Positions 51,985 through 62,262 of a stretch of DNA of 64,000 nt are shown here, in pieces. The position numbers and the translations under genes were made by a program. Position 1 is the first letter of the stretch; every line of letters begins with the position of its first letter. The notes under the pieces are model-generated. The model was not told the DNA's origin and ran no database searches. It worked only from the letters and a program-made list of their open reading frames with translations. Source of the DNA: Leptidea sinapis (lineage: Eukaryota > Arthropoda > Insecta > Lepidoptera > Pieridae); NCBI RefSeq assembly GCF_905404315.1, contig NC_066272.1:8122001-8186000 (forward strand). The letters run 5' to 3'.

Positions 51985-52458
51985 AATGAAAAGTAAAAGT
52001 TTAATATCGCCCATCGCCCTCGATAAAATAACAGCTTGTATTCGTCCGGACATGCTATCGATGCTATTCTCAATTATTTCTTGTGGAATACGCTCCCGTT
52101 GCGTAGCAGTTACATTCTGAGCGACCTGATGTTTTGCAGTGCGGGCTTCACCGATCATAGTCTTCGTTTTAGAACATCCTAAATGTGCTCTAGTATATTG
52201 GATTGAGGTCGGGACTTCGAGCTGGCCAATCCAAACGATGAATCCCTACCACTTCAATATACGCAACCACCACATCGCCAGTACGGTGAGCGCGAGCGTT
52301 ATCGTCCATGAAAATCAAATTTTCTCCAAGAAACGTTAATTCAGGGTGTACGTAAGGAATTAGGACATCTGATATGTACCGGTGTGCATTAAAAGTGCCG
52401 TTTGCTAGGAAGACTAACTCCGTACGGTCCTTGCAATTCCAGAGGGTTGTTAATATGA
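51985..52458 (-). pseudogene. Tc1-like transposase C-terminal half, broken (B)
   Basis: The minus strand reads L-W-N-C-K-D-R-T-E-L-V-F-L-A-N-G-T-F, then H-R-Y-I-S-D-V-L, F-M-D-D-N-A-R-A-H-R-T, R-L-D-W-P-A-R-S-P-D-L-N-P-I, then I-P-Q-E-I-I-E-N-S and I-Q-A-V-I-L-S-R-A-M-G-D. The D-D-N-A-R-A-H box (complement near 52295) keeps the second catalytic aspartate. A frameshift follows N-P-I, so the third catalytic residue is out of frame. It differs from copy A in most non-core positions, so they are separate Tc1-type families. The N-terminal half is absent. Confidence 0.82.
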
Positions 52459-53376
52459 GCGTTGCTGGTTGTTTTTGTGTCTTTACTCGAATTTAATAAT
52501 GGAAAATGACGACATTGCGAAAGAGAGAAATGAGATTCAATAAAGAGAAATTTGACTATAAATTACATCTGATATACGAGGTGTGCTATGAAGCTAAAAT
52601 GGTGCTTATATAATATGTAAGACGATTTACATCCTTCAAACCGAATCACAACATATATACATAGAGTATATCCGCATCAGTGAATGGGAGTTATTTTCTA
52701 TTTTTTCTCCAATGAACTAAGAAGCTGATACCGTGTAAATTAAATCAAATTATTGAGATGGACACACAAATCTTGGTAGTACTATCATGTCTAAATTCAG
52801 ACTGTGTAGAACTAAACCATGCTATGAATTGTAATGTGCTAAATAGTGCTAAATTACTATCTACCAATTTCATCGAACATGCTATTGGAGAATTCATGTG
52901 TGTTAACTGCATTGAAGTTATTGTTACAATAGCAAGATAATAGATAGATAATAATAGAATAGATAAGTTAGTAGAATATAATGTAATAGTAGATAGTTGA
53001 ATGACGATTCATTGTTATGGATGCTCGTTTATTAATTTATATTATTATATAGCATTTATTTCATAGATCAGAAAAAAAATATCTTGTATGGAAAACATAA
53101 TAAAGTAATTTGCAAAAAACGGGTGGTTTTAATTTTTTCCGTCCCTTTAGAAAATACAAAACCAAAAGAGGTTTTAATCATTTTAGAATATTACTGGCAC
53201 ATTTATTAAGTGTCGTGTTGCATACAAAAGTTTATTCCATATTCAAATTTAAGACATAGGCGAGGCACGAATCGTTGATAGTTCGTATTAACTCTTAATC
53301 GCAGATAATTTATTGTCAGATTTTCCTATTGCCTTTATATTTTTAAGTCTTGATAACATTATTTAACGGTCTCTAC
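52459..53376. other. Unassigned A+T-rich stretch
   Basis: A GATAGATAATAATAGAATAGATA simple-sequence patch occurs at 52938-52990. The 60-codon frame 52758-52940 lacks any match. Confidence 0.45.
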
Positions 53377-53377
53377 A

Positions 53378-53868
53378 ATGGTTGATAAAACTATAACAGC
53401 GAGCAAAATAATAGCGCTACTTGAAGAAGGGTGTAGTCAATGTTATGTATCCCAGAGGCTTAATGTGAGTCGTTCGAATGTCTAGAGGACTCAGCAACGA
53501 TATCAAGAAGGCCTGGATCTAGGAGAAAACCATGCAAAGAAGCTCGAGATGACCACTTCCTGGTGAACCAGGCATTGAGAATTCATCTGATGTCGACCTC
53601 AAAAAGAGTCTAGAGGAAGTGAGAGGTTTGCAAGCCAGCTTTTGGAATGTCATGAGGAGGCTTCTCGCTTCTTATACATGCAGATGTCATCTAGCCCGTG
53701 GCCCTAATTAGATGAAGCCAGAATATCATAATATGGTATATATCATAATATATATGGGTTGAACCGACGTCGGCGAGTACTGAGAAGGCAAGGGTAACAT
53801 TTCGCAGAAGTTTGCTTTGAAGAAATTACCCCTGATGGTAAAGCCTCAGTTATGTTTTGCGGCAATTA
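53378..53868 (+). pseudogene. Tc1-like transposase N-terminal and middle part, broken (C)
   Basis: After M-V-D-K-T (53378) it reads I-I-A-L-L-E-E-G-C-S-Q, Y-V-S-Q-R-L-N-V-S-R-S-N-V, then T-Q-Q-R-Y-Q-E-G. This is the helix-turn-helix DNA-binding domain of a Tc1-type transposase. Later blocks are D-D-H-F-L-V-N-Q-A-L-R, L-N-R-R-R-R-V-L-R-R, H-F-A-E-V-C-F-E-E and a final A-S-V-M-F-C-G-N (about 53845-53868). At least four frame changes occur, and the segment with the first catalytic aspartate is missing or unrecognisable around 53690-53760. It breaks off where V-M-F-W-G would lead to the second half and is joined directly to a LINE tail. Confidence 0.8.
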
Positions 53869-53930
53869 TCATTTAACATTAGGTGACCCCTACGCTCGTT
53901 TGTCCTCCTCTTCTATAAATAAAGCAACAA
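53869..53930 (+). mobile_element. Family C LINE 3' terminus joined to transposase C
   Basis: CATTTAACATTAGGTGACCCC, TACGCTCGTTTGTCCTCC and TCTTCTATAAATAAAG are the last 60 bases of family C. No coding part is present, so this is an extremely 5'-truncated insertion into the Tc1-like gene. Confidence 0.8.
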
Positions 53931-54230
53931 AATATCTGTATGTTTTTATTTTTCCCCACTCTTACGTACGTCACATTAAGTTGATATTTACGTTATTGTT
54001 TGTTTATTATTCTAACTCCATCTAATAAAAAACACAAACATATCCCCCACTGACTCATAATAGATGTAGTAGGAGATGCACTATTAAACTGTCTTTACAC
54101 CAATGGTCTCAGGTCAACACCTGATAATTCAAGCAGTTTTTCATTGGAGATGGTGAAATAACTAATACTAGGGTACACTAGACCACAGTGATGAGAGTAA
54201 TATTGAATATTTGCCGGGCCTTAAATCTTA
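53931..54230. other. Unassigned stretch
   Basis: Nothing recognised. The second half of transposase C is not present here. Confidence 0.4.
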
Positions 54231-54231
54231 T

Positions 54232-54545
54232 AGAAAAGAGGATGTAAATACTACGTAATAAGAGGTGGGACCGCGTAAGTAAAAATTGAATTTAATTTAG
54301 TATGAAACGTGCAGTCATTTGACATAAGTTTGAAAATAATTAACTAAATAATTAAAGTATCGCGATTGGCCACTTAGTATAATCCGGCTAAGTTTGAAAG
54401 CGAACAGTTGCTTAAAACGTAGTGGATTTCGGCTATCAAATTTTTTTTCAAGACTATAGCCGTCATCTGTCAATCTGTCAATGACTGCCCGTTTCATACA
54501 ATCGAGTGAATCGCTTTTTTCTTAGAGAGTTTCGCTACGCTGCTT
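54232..54545 (-). mobile_element. Three-copy repeat with short shared ORF (copy 2)
   Basis: Minus-strand copy of the element at 30447-30718. The ATG frame 54497-54315 reads the shared pattern A-V-I-D-R-L-T-D-D-G-Y-S-L, then S-R-N-P-L-R-F-K-Q-L-F-A-F-K-L-S-R, before diverging. Both flanks (TACGTAATAAGAGGTGGGAC; CGAGTGAATCGCTTTTTTCT) match the other copies, with an extra 40 bp in the middle. Confidence 0.65.
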
Positions 54546-55616
54546 ATAGCGTTAGTCTTTGGACAGTTGAAGTCTATGTCTATGCGATATAGCCACTATG
54601 AATATCCATTCCCAGCGCTCCGAAACTTGCCAAGTCACAAAGGGGAATGTTTCCGAAGAACGTTGAAAGGATGACTGGGGATTTTAAAGTTACTACGAAA
54701 CCCTGTCTTTAAGGAGTTAAGCTGAACAAGATTTAATTTGCCCCGTTCCAAAACCTTCTCATGAGAGACCTTTATAATAGGAAAAGGAACAAGCTTTAAG
54801 CGACACGCATCGAAGTTTTATTTATCTTACATTGTTGTCTTTTAAGAGGAAACAGAAGAAGTTTATATTCTGCTTACTAAGGACAAATGGCACTCGTCCG
54901 TAAGTGTTCCGTCAACCGTTTTACTAAATAGTTAGTTGCCAGAATCCATTCGTTGTTTGATTGCTTAGATTATTTTTTATTTATATCTATATAACATAGT
55001 TAAAATATTTTTACTACGTACATGATACCAGAACAGTGATAACAAATTATGGCTTTATGTATTTAGTGCAATAAAGTATTTTCATAAATTTTTTGGTGTT
55101 GTAGTAGAAATAGCATTTTTTGGTGCTGTAGTAGTAACAATCATTCTGTTTATTGTGTAGTTGGATAGGAAAACTATTATAAAAACCCTCTGAATGCAGT
55201 AGCTTAGTTCAATATTCCTATGAATAGTAAAAGTTTGAGCTCAATGCAAATATTTATTTTGTACCCGGAAACCAGGTCATCTAAAACATATCTGCTGTTT
55301 ATTCATCTTTCAATTCACACCATTATATTCTTAATTTACTTATTTAATATTTATATTAATTTGTTTGATTTAAACTATACGTTACACATAAACTATTTAA
55401 TTATTCAGCTTAAACTTAGCACCAAAAATATACGCTTACAGGTGAGGCATAACCTATAATAATAAATATAAGCATATTTATTCAAGAGTATACATTACAT
55501 ATTTAAATATGTTAGTAAATTAAAAAATTATACATTAAGCTAATGTTATTACTTAAATTATAATCTTGATCCCATTCGGGTATATCCCTCCTCCATCTTC
55601 TTTTTTTTTGTTTCTT
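54546..55616. other. Unassigned A+T-rich stretch
   Basis: A frame at 55220-55456 is dominated by I, Y, N and L codons and has no domain. Nothing else seen. Confidence 0.4.
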
Positions 55617-55901
55617 ATCAAAATAAGGAACGAGACAAGCAGGACGTTCAGCTGATGGTAACTGATACGCCCTGCCCAATACAATGCAGTGCTGCTTAGG
55701 ATTCTTGAAAAACCCAAAAATTCTGAGCGGCACCACAATTGCGCTCGACACCTTGAGATATAACATGTTAAGTCTCATTTGCCCAGTAATTTCACTGGCT
55801 ACGGCGCCCCTCAAACCGAAACACAGTAATGCTTACTACTGCTTCACGGCAGAAATAGGCGCCGTTGTGGTACCCATAATCTAGCCGGCATCCTGTGCAA
55901 G
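55617..55901 (-). mobile_element. Family A repeat, near full length
   Basis: From AAAATAAGGAACGAGACAAGC to TAGCCGGCATCCTGTGC in minus orientation, including both hairpin arms and GGCGCCGTTGTGGTACCC. The T-run at 55602-55610 is its A-tail. Frames on both strands here are shadows. Confidence 0.9.
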
Positions 55902-56049
55902 GTGCATTGTATGATGATATACGGGGCAATTTCTGAACTTAAGGAACCAATGGACCAAAGGAATTTTTGATAATTCTAGTAAGAATAGAAAGCCACATTA
56001 TTTGTGAGTATCATAAGCTAACGAATTTAACTAATTTTACCGCTTTTAA

Positions 56050-56228
56050 TAAGGAAAATTGTTCCCAAGTAGTATTTGACCTAATTCCTGAAGCCAAATT
56101 ACACCTTTGGACGATTATACCACAAACTTTTATATCTTTCTCACGGTTAATATGTGTGGCTTTTTGCATATTATGATTTTCGGGACACTTTCCTTAAAAG
56201 GACAGCAACGCTCGTGTGACCTTCTGTT
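56050..56228 (+). pseudogene. Family C LINE relic, left part (interrupted)
   Basis: The frame reads N-C-S-Q-V-V-F-D-L-I-P-E-A-K-L-H-L-W-T, a decayed E-C-S-E-E-L-F-N-L-I-P-A-A-E-F-H-L-R-T. The end then reads TTCCTTAAAAGGACAGCAAC and GCTCGTGTGACCTTCTG. The remainder of the LINE resumes at 56629 after an insertion. Confidence 0.7.
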
Positions 56229-56631
56229 TTTTTTTTATTTTTTATAATAATAACGGACGAGACGAGCAGGACGTACAGCTGATTGTTATTTAGGGTTTTT
56301 CAATAATCTTGACCGGCACTGCATTTTAATGGGTATGGCGTATCAATTACCACCAGCTGAACGTCCTGCTCGTCTCGTCCCTTATTTTCATAAAAAAATT
56401 ATACGCCTTGCCCATTACAATGCAGTGCCGCTCAGTATTCTTGAGAAACCCAAAAATTCTGACCGGCTAATTGTGCTCGTCACCTTGAGACATAAGATGT
56501 TAAGACTCATTTTCCCAGCAATTTCATTAGCTACAGCGCCTTTCAGACTGAAACACAGTAATGTTTACACATTACTGTTTCACGGTAGAAATAATCTAGC
56601 CGGCGTCCTGTGCGAAGGAGTCTCCCACTGG
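56229..56631 (-). mobile_element. Family A repeat, minus copy inserted in the LINE and itself interrupted
   Basis: The minus copy runs 56229-56290 (T-run, CGGACGAGACGAGCAGGAC) and 56399-56631 (ACGCCTTGCCCATTACAATG to GCGAAGGAGTCTCCCACTGG). A plus copy sits between the two parts. Removing both restores a continuous family C LINE end. Confidence 0.85.
56291..56398 (+). mobile_element. Family A repeat, 5'-truncated plus copy nested in the minus copy
   Basis: It starts inside the hairpin loop (GGGTTTTTCAATAATCTTG) and runs to TTATTTTCATAAAAAAATT, with an A-tail. The minus-strand host is broken between GATTGTTATT and TATACGCC. Confidence 0.88.
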
Positions 56632-56715
56632 TGTTGCAAGAGAATGTGAGTGGCAGTGTTCACTAAACATTAGGTAATCCGTACGTACACTCGTTTGTCC
56701 TATTCCTCCATAAAA
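56629..56715 (+). mobile_element. Family C LINE relic, right part (3' UTR)
   Basis: CTGGTGTTGCAAGAGAATGTG, ACTAAACATTAGGTAATCCG and CACTCGTTTGTCCTATTCCT continue the LINE left at 56228. Confidence 0.8.
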
Positions 56716-57265
56716 ATGTAAGGTAATTTGATTTGATTTAAAAAAGAAACAAAAGCTTGCCAATTGAGTGCCCGTCTTGTTTGAATTCGTCAGCTTGTCT
56801 AACTCATAACTAGTACTGGGATGGACATGCACATTGGATATTCAACACACACTCGTAAACTTTACTTTTTGAACTGGAGCCGCCAATTGAACATGCCCGA
56901 TACTATCAACAAAGTATTGATACTTTTGTATTTCATTAACGAAAGGTATTTTTGGTATTTAAGAGGGCTTATAGAGTCCTCTTAAATATATTATTAATTA
57001 ATATATATAATTAATTATTCCTACTCTGTGGTATTAGTTAGAATCTAATGAATGAATTGATTTTATTTGTGGTTTATGATTATGGCTTATAATATTTATT
57101 GTTCAGTGTTCTTATTGTAAAGTTATAAGAAATTTTGTGGCACGGATGAGTTTAAACATATAAAATATACTAGATATGGATGGAATTGAGAACCTAAACC
57201 AATCTGAAATTCACTGGAACACACAAAAAAATCATCAAGATCGGTCCAGCCGTTTAGAAGGTAGA
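56716..57265. other. Unassigned stretch
   Basis: ATCAAGATCGGTCCAGCCG (57234-57252) recalls the ATCGGTTCAAGCGTTTCGGAG repeat at 63660. No gene seen. Confidence 0.4.
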
Positions 57266-57271
57266 TCAATT

Positions 57272-57402
57272 GTGAATCTATTTCTGCCGTGAAGCAGTAA
57301 TGTGTAAAAATTACTGTGTTTTTGTCTGGACGGCGGCGTATCTAGTGAAATTACTGGGCAAATGAGACTTAACATCTTATGTCTCAAGGTGACGAGAAAA
57401 AA
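57272..57402 (+). mobile_element. Family A repeat, middle part
   Basis: TATTTCTGCCGTGAAGCAGT through GTGAAATTACTGGGCAAATG to GTCTCAAGGTGACGAG, then an A-run. It is truncated at both ends. Confidence 0.8.
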
Positions 57403-58155
57403 ACAAAGAGTTGGTTGAACTGAGTCTTGAGGAGATTATATGAAAGGATTATATGAAAATAATGCACTAAGCCAAAAACAGCGCAAACTGTTAACCGCTA
57501 TTACAATGGTTGCCGTTTCGACAATTTTAATAATTTTCGTTAATAAATGAAAAAAAAAATAGATGGTTGGTAATCATTCAATAATAATCATTAACTTATA
57601 TTATTATCATTATTTTGTAAAAAAAAGTATTAGTAGTTATTGGCAAATATACATATCGGAAAAAAACATAAATCCTCAGACAATAATAATTAAAATAAAA
57701 ATCTTTCAAATGGGCATGTGTCTTTAGAAAAATAATATTTGTACGGTGAGAAGCAATTCAGATTTTACATTGTGAAATCAGTACTAAGGATTATAGAAAA
57801 AAATCATATTAAAGAAAGATCAAAGAAAATCTTGTAATATCATGTTTTTCGTTCGGAATAATATGAATTGTACTATAGACTAAGCCATTTATTTCCCACA
57901 ATATAGTAAATCCTTTTATCTTTCACAAACACAAAGGTAAATTCTCGAAAGAATAAAGGTATAATCTTCACAGAAGATGCAGGATTGAAACGTTCCCCGG
58001 TACTTGAAGCTCAAGTGCTGATAATATATTATTTAGTTTCTCATGAAAACGGTAACATTTTGAACACAAAAGTACTGTTTCTCTTAGAAAATTATATGTG
58101 TAGTGCTATTTGTACAAGTATATATTTTATTCTGCCGAACGGAAAATAATTAGAT
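57403..58155. other. Unassigned A+T-rich stretch
   Basis: Nothing recognised. Confidence 0.4.
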
Positions 58156-58159
58156 AACA

Positions 58160-58450
58160 TCGCATGTCCGGCTACATGTGGAGTACTGCTCTTATCTCTG
58201 GTCTGGTGCACTCTTAGTAATACTTAGAAGTCCATTTGAAAGTCTGTAAAGCAGAACTGCTCTAAAAGGCGTGGATACTCTGCGAAAATATTGAACGTTG
58301 GCGTGGCAGACAGATGTCGCTTCACTGTAGGTCCTCTACATCAATTACCAAGTAATTCGAAGAGCTGTTAAAAATTTTCCACACCAAACTAATAAATGTA
58401 TTAGACTTTGGCACCTTCAATTACGAGTCACCTACCTTAAAGGCCTTCTG
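58160..58450 (+). pseudogene. Family C LINE, decayed C-terminal segment
   Basis: CGCATGTCCGGCTACATGTGG followed by AGTACTGCTCTTATCTCTGG encodes R-P-x-x-x-E-Y-C-S-Y-L-W-type residues. Later CAGATGTCGCTTCACTG and GAAGAGCTGTTAAAA correspond to R-D-V-A-S-L and E-E-L-L/F. The end has a CCTTAAAGGCC block. It precedes the RT segment at 58500, the reverse of the gene order, so it is a separate insertion or a rearrangement. Confidence 0.65.
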
Positions 58451-58499
58451 TATACCTACCTAGCACAAAGATGGGCGACGGCTATCTAAAGTAAGGAAG

Positions 58500-59110
58500 A
58501 AGGCCTGACATTTAGCCTGGATATAGCGAAGGCTTTTGATCGTGTATGGCACATGACTTACAGCTTCCTCACTGGGCGCAGCATACAGGTCATGGTCGAC
58601 GGATATTGCTCGAACCCTAAGCCCGTGAACGTTGGAGTGTCCCAAGGTTGTATGCTATCTCCTACACTGTTTCTTGTTTGAGGTGTCCAACATATCATTG
58701 ATATGCAGATGATAGTACTGGTGATCCAGGGCCATGCATTTCTCTCTCGGGAAATCGTCTTCTATCGAGTTGAGAAGGTCGTGGAATGGGGTAAAATGAA
58801 CCTTATCGAATTTAACTCCGAAAAGACTCAAGTTTGCGCGTTTACCACAAAAAATCTCCATTTGTCGTATCACCCCTCTTCCTCTTACTTATTACACCTC
58901 CCTTAAAGCCTCACCTTGTATCAGACTACTGGCTCTAGAAATCTCGAGCGAGCGATTGCCAATTCTGTGGTCATCTGGACAGTAAAGCCAAATTGGCTTC
59001 GAAGAAGCGTCAGGCGTCATAAATAGAGCACGGAAATACTTCAAGCTGGCCCACATTCTCTAGCGCTCTACAAAGCGCAGGTCTGGCAACATGGATATTT
59101 CCTCAACAAA
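58500..59110 (+). pseudogene. Family C LINE, reverse transcriptase motifs A to C (broken)
   Basis: The segment reads S-L-D-I-A-K-A-F-D-R-V-W-H (motif A, about 58520), then R-S-I-Q-V-M-V-D-G-Y-C-S, V-S-Q-G-C-M-L-S-P-T-L-F (motif B), and a Y/C-A-D-D-S-T-G box around 58703-58720. It continues with V-V-E-W-G-K-M-N-L-I-E-F-N and T-Q-V-C-A-F-T-T, and ends near 59090 with CTCTACAAAGCGCAGGTC. A deletion of roughly 60 codons lies just after motif A. Several stops are present, and the last bases run into unrelated A+T-rich DNA. Confidence 0.85.
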
Positions 59111-59177
59111 ATATATGAATGAGTTTTTTGAATGTACAAGTACTAGGTGTCATAATAGTTTATACTTTAATTTATTG

Positions 59178-59500
59178 ACGACCCATATAGCCGAGTGGTT
59201 AGCGAACCTGGGACCTCTAGCTTAGTAGCCTACCTACTAAGCAAGAGGTCCCGGGTTCAAATCCCGGTAGGTGCAAGCATTTATACGATAAATATGGATG
59301 TTTGTTTCCGTGTCATGGATGTTTAAATGTATTTATGTATATTTATATGAATTTATGTATGTTAAAGTAAGTGTATTGTATTAAATATATTATTATCTTG
59401 TAACCCATAACACAAGCTATATATGCTTAACTTGGGGCAAGATAATTTGTGTAAAAAGTGTGTCAAAGTGTGTCAATTTTTAATTTTGAGCTATAGCTTA
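59178..59500 (+). mobile_element. tRNA-like SINE, third type
   Basis: CCATATAGCCGAGTGGTTAGC resembles an A box and GAGGTCCCGGGTTCAAATCC a B box with a good T stem. A stuttered CTAGCTTAGTAGCCTACCTACTAAG insertion sits in the anticodon region. The body (TCCGTGTCATGGATGTTTAA, TAACCCATAACACAAGC, CTTGGGGCAAGATAATTTG) follows a SINE body I recall from Lepidoptera. The B box is intact, but the head could not fold as a normal tRNA. Confidence 0.7.
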
Positions 59501-59644
59501 AAATTTTGTTTTTTCAAATGTTAATTGTTTTTTTAGTTAGAAATAAAATGACTTTATTATTATTCAAAAGTAAACAAACTGTTTTTGAATAAACTAATTG
59601 TTTACATTACACTTTTTCAGCTTTTCTCCCATAAGAGATGAATC

Positions 59645-59812
59645 TGGACAAATGAGACTTAACGACGTGACGAGCGCAGTTGTAGTGCCGCTCAGAATTT
59701 TTGGGTTTTTCAATAATCTGGACCGGCACTGCATTGTAATGTGCAGGGCGCATCAATTAACATCAGTTGAACGTCCTGCTCGTCTCATTCCTTACTTTCA
59801 TAAAAAAAAAAA
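59645..59812 (+). mobile_element. Family A repeat, 5'-truncated
   Basis: From GGACAAATGAGACTTAACG through the hairpin to CTTACTTTCATAAAAAAAAAA. The clean 5' truncation and long A-tail are typical of target-primed insertion. Confidence 0.88.
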
Positions 59813-59814
59813 AC

Positions 59815-60645
59815 TCCTTGCCTTTTACCCTCCATACTCTATACCTAATTTTTATGACGTTTTCACAGCTGTCATATCTAGATGTATAAATGATCTAAGG
59901 TATACAAAATATTATGTTTGATTTCAGTAACTGGTAGGAATAATGTTTTAATTAGTGTAGCGAAACAGTTAAGACGAACATTTGTAAGGATAGTAATGTA
60001 AGCCGGCCGGTGTAGTTCACATAAATGGCACTTGCAAATCCGTTTATGTTCCCGCAAGCCCACTTTCGGTGAATTGTAACGATAATGGTTCTAGGTGCTC
60101 GACACTTATTTCACATGTGGCTCTCATGGAATAGCAATGACTTAGTTTTTGGATATTTTTTTAAATTATTGATCAATTCTATATGTTGTACAATTAAGAG
60201 ACGTTATTAACTGAATGTAATAATGCTTTACTATGATTATGTCAATTATTATTCAAAATTGTTATTATTATTTTTGATCCTGACACGAGTCCATTGAAAA
60301 CAAAAAAAAAAATATTTCGAAACCTTACCACATATTCAAACAAAATAAGTTACGAAAAAGAAATATTAACTTAATCTTATAGACAAAATTGAAACAAGAA
60401 GAAAAACAAAACAATACCAAATGAGTCGTGTGGCACTGGTCTTCCAAAACTGGAGTATACTCATATACAGTTGTGTCCATACTTTAATGAGCACAACAAT
60501 GATTTCCATTGACCCCATTGTGTGACGTTTGGAGCTGAGTTGACATTTAGAAGAGAAAATATTTGAATAATTGTGGCACTAAAATACATAAAACTATATT
60601 CAAAAGTCAAATTTTCAAACAGCCTAGCCAAACACTCTAAGAAAC
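59815..60645. other. Unassigned A+T-rich stretch
   Basis: Nothing recognised. Confidence 0.4.
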
Positions 60646-60647
60646 AA

Positions 60648-60898
60648 GCGATTCACTCGATTATAAAAAAACAAAACGTGCAGTCATTGAAAGATTGACA
60701 GATGACGGCTATGATCTTGTAAAAAACGGAGATACCCGAAGTCCACTACGTTTTCAGCAACTGTTCGCTTTCAAATATGCCATTATAATGAATACTAATT
60801 CAAACTTATGTCAAATCACTGCACATTTCATACTAAACTAAACTTCAATTTTTACTCAGGCAGTCCCGCCGCTTATTACGTAGTATTTACATCGTCTT
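60648..60898 (+). mobile_element. Three-copy repeat with short shared ORF (copy 3)
   Basis: Third copy of the element at 30447 and 54232. The frame from 60674 keeps A-V-I-E-R-L-T-D-D-G-Y-D-L-V-K-N, then S-P-L-R-F-Q-Q-L-F-A-F-K, and stays open to about 60841, but the ATG is lost to an AC insertion (ACAAAACG in place of ATGAAACG). Confidence 0.65.
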
Positions 60899-61199
60899 TG
60901 TTTTCAAATAAAACAGAGCCATAAATTGAAGATGTAAGTTTAAAAGTTAACACATTTTAATGATGTGTGTTACAAAAATAATGATATAACTAATTTGAAA
61001 ACAGTTCCTTAGCACAGATAATTATAACATTTGTTAAAATTTCAAAAAAAATTCAAATTTCAAATAGTTTTTTCTCAAAATAGGATAACCGCATCACTTT
61101 TTGAAGTCAAGAAAATATACAAATAATACAAAAATACAGTCCTACTGCTTATAAATTAAAATAGTATGCAGACCTTAAAATTTTTTACATTGCTTTAAT

Positions 61200-62262
61200 C
61201 CCATGTACTTTTATATGTTATATAATCTTTAATTGTATAATAAGCTTTTTTTAAAAATTTCTGTTTAACAAATATTTTAAACTTTTTTAATTGTAGTTTG
61301 CAAATTTCTTCAGTGATTTTATTATAAAAACGGACACATTGTCCTCTGAATGATTTGTCTATTTTCGTTAGCCTTGTGTGAATCAGAGCAAGATTATGTT
61401 TATTTCTAGTGTTGCAGTTATGAATGTCGCTGTTTTTTTTTTAAAACCATCTATATTTTTATGCACAAATATTAGGTTTTCAAATATGTATTGACATGGT
61501 ACTGTTAATATGTTGATCTCCTTAAATTTATCTCTCAACGAATGTCTACTGGACAGATTGTAGATTGCTCAAACAGCTCTTTTCTGCAGCACAAAAATCG
61601 TTTGAATATCACTAACGTGTCCCCAGAGTAATAAATAACAGAAAGACATAACAGTCTGGAAATAACTAAAACATACGACACGTGCCGTGTCTTCGTTTGT
61701 GAGCTGGCGAATTTTCCTTACAGCAAATGCTGCAGAACTAAGTCTATTCGCCAAACCAGCTATATGTGGACGCCATTGGAGTTTTGCGTCTAAAGTAATA
61801 CCCAAAAAAACTGTGGTGTCTACAAGTTCCAAGTACTCCCCATTCACAAGTACATTTGAATTCACCTAACTGACATTTGGGGTTATGAATTTAATACATT
61901 TAGTTTTCTTACTATTCAAAAGCAAATTATTAGCATTGAACCAATGAACAATTTTGGACAAAGCATTGTTTACATCATCCAAGACTGATTCACGTCTTTT
62001 AATATTAAATAAAAGGGATGTGTCATCAGCGAATAGAACAATTTCATGATTATCCTTAACAACATATGGCAAATCATTTATATAGATCAAGAATAGAAAT
62101 GGACCAAGAATTGAACCCTGTGGGACACCCATTTTCATGGTTGTTCCAGGGGTGCGCTTTCCATTGATATCAACAATCTGAATTCTATTTTCTAAATAAG
62201 AACTAATAAGTGTCAGCGCATTGTTCCTAACGCCATAGTATTGTAATTTCCATTTTTCCATT
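61200..62262 (-). pseudogene. Family B LINE reverse transcriptase, C-terminal half, two stops
   Basis: The minus strand from 62261 reads Y-G-V-R-N-N-A-L, then S-Y-L-E-N-R, then M-G-V-P-Q-G-S-I-L-G-P-F-L-F (motif B), then catalytic F-A-D-D-T at 62033-62019. A TAG at 61868-61866 is the only break before L-V-N-G-E-Y-L-E-L-V and F-L-G-I-T-L-D-A-K-L-Q-W, S-S-A-A-F-A-V-R-K, and L-Q-K-R-A-V. A TGA at 61571-61569 stands where family B has arginine (copy at 33462: A-V-R-A-I-Y), a likely CGA-to-TGA change. The frame then continues with S-L-R-D-K-F-K-E-I-N-I-L-T-V, N-L-I-F-V-H-K-N, D-I-H-N-C-N-T-R-N-K-H-N, G-Q-C-V-R-F-Y-N-K-I, to Y-Y-T-I-K-D-Y near 61205. Motif A and everything upstream are absent, so this is a 5'-truncated, fairly young, dead copy. 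Confidence 0.9.
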
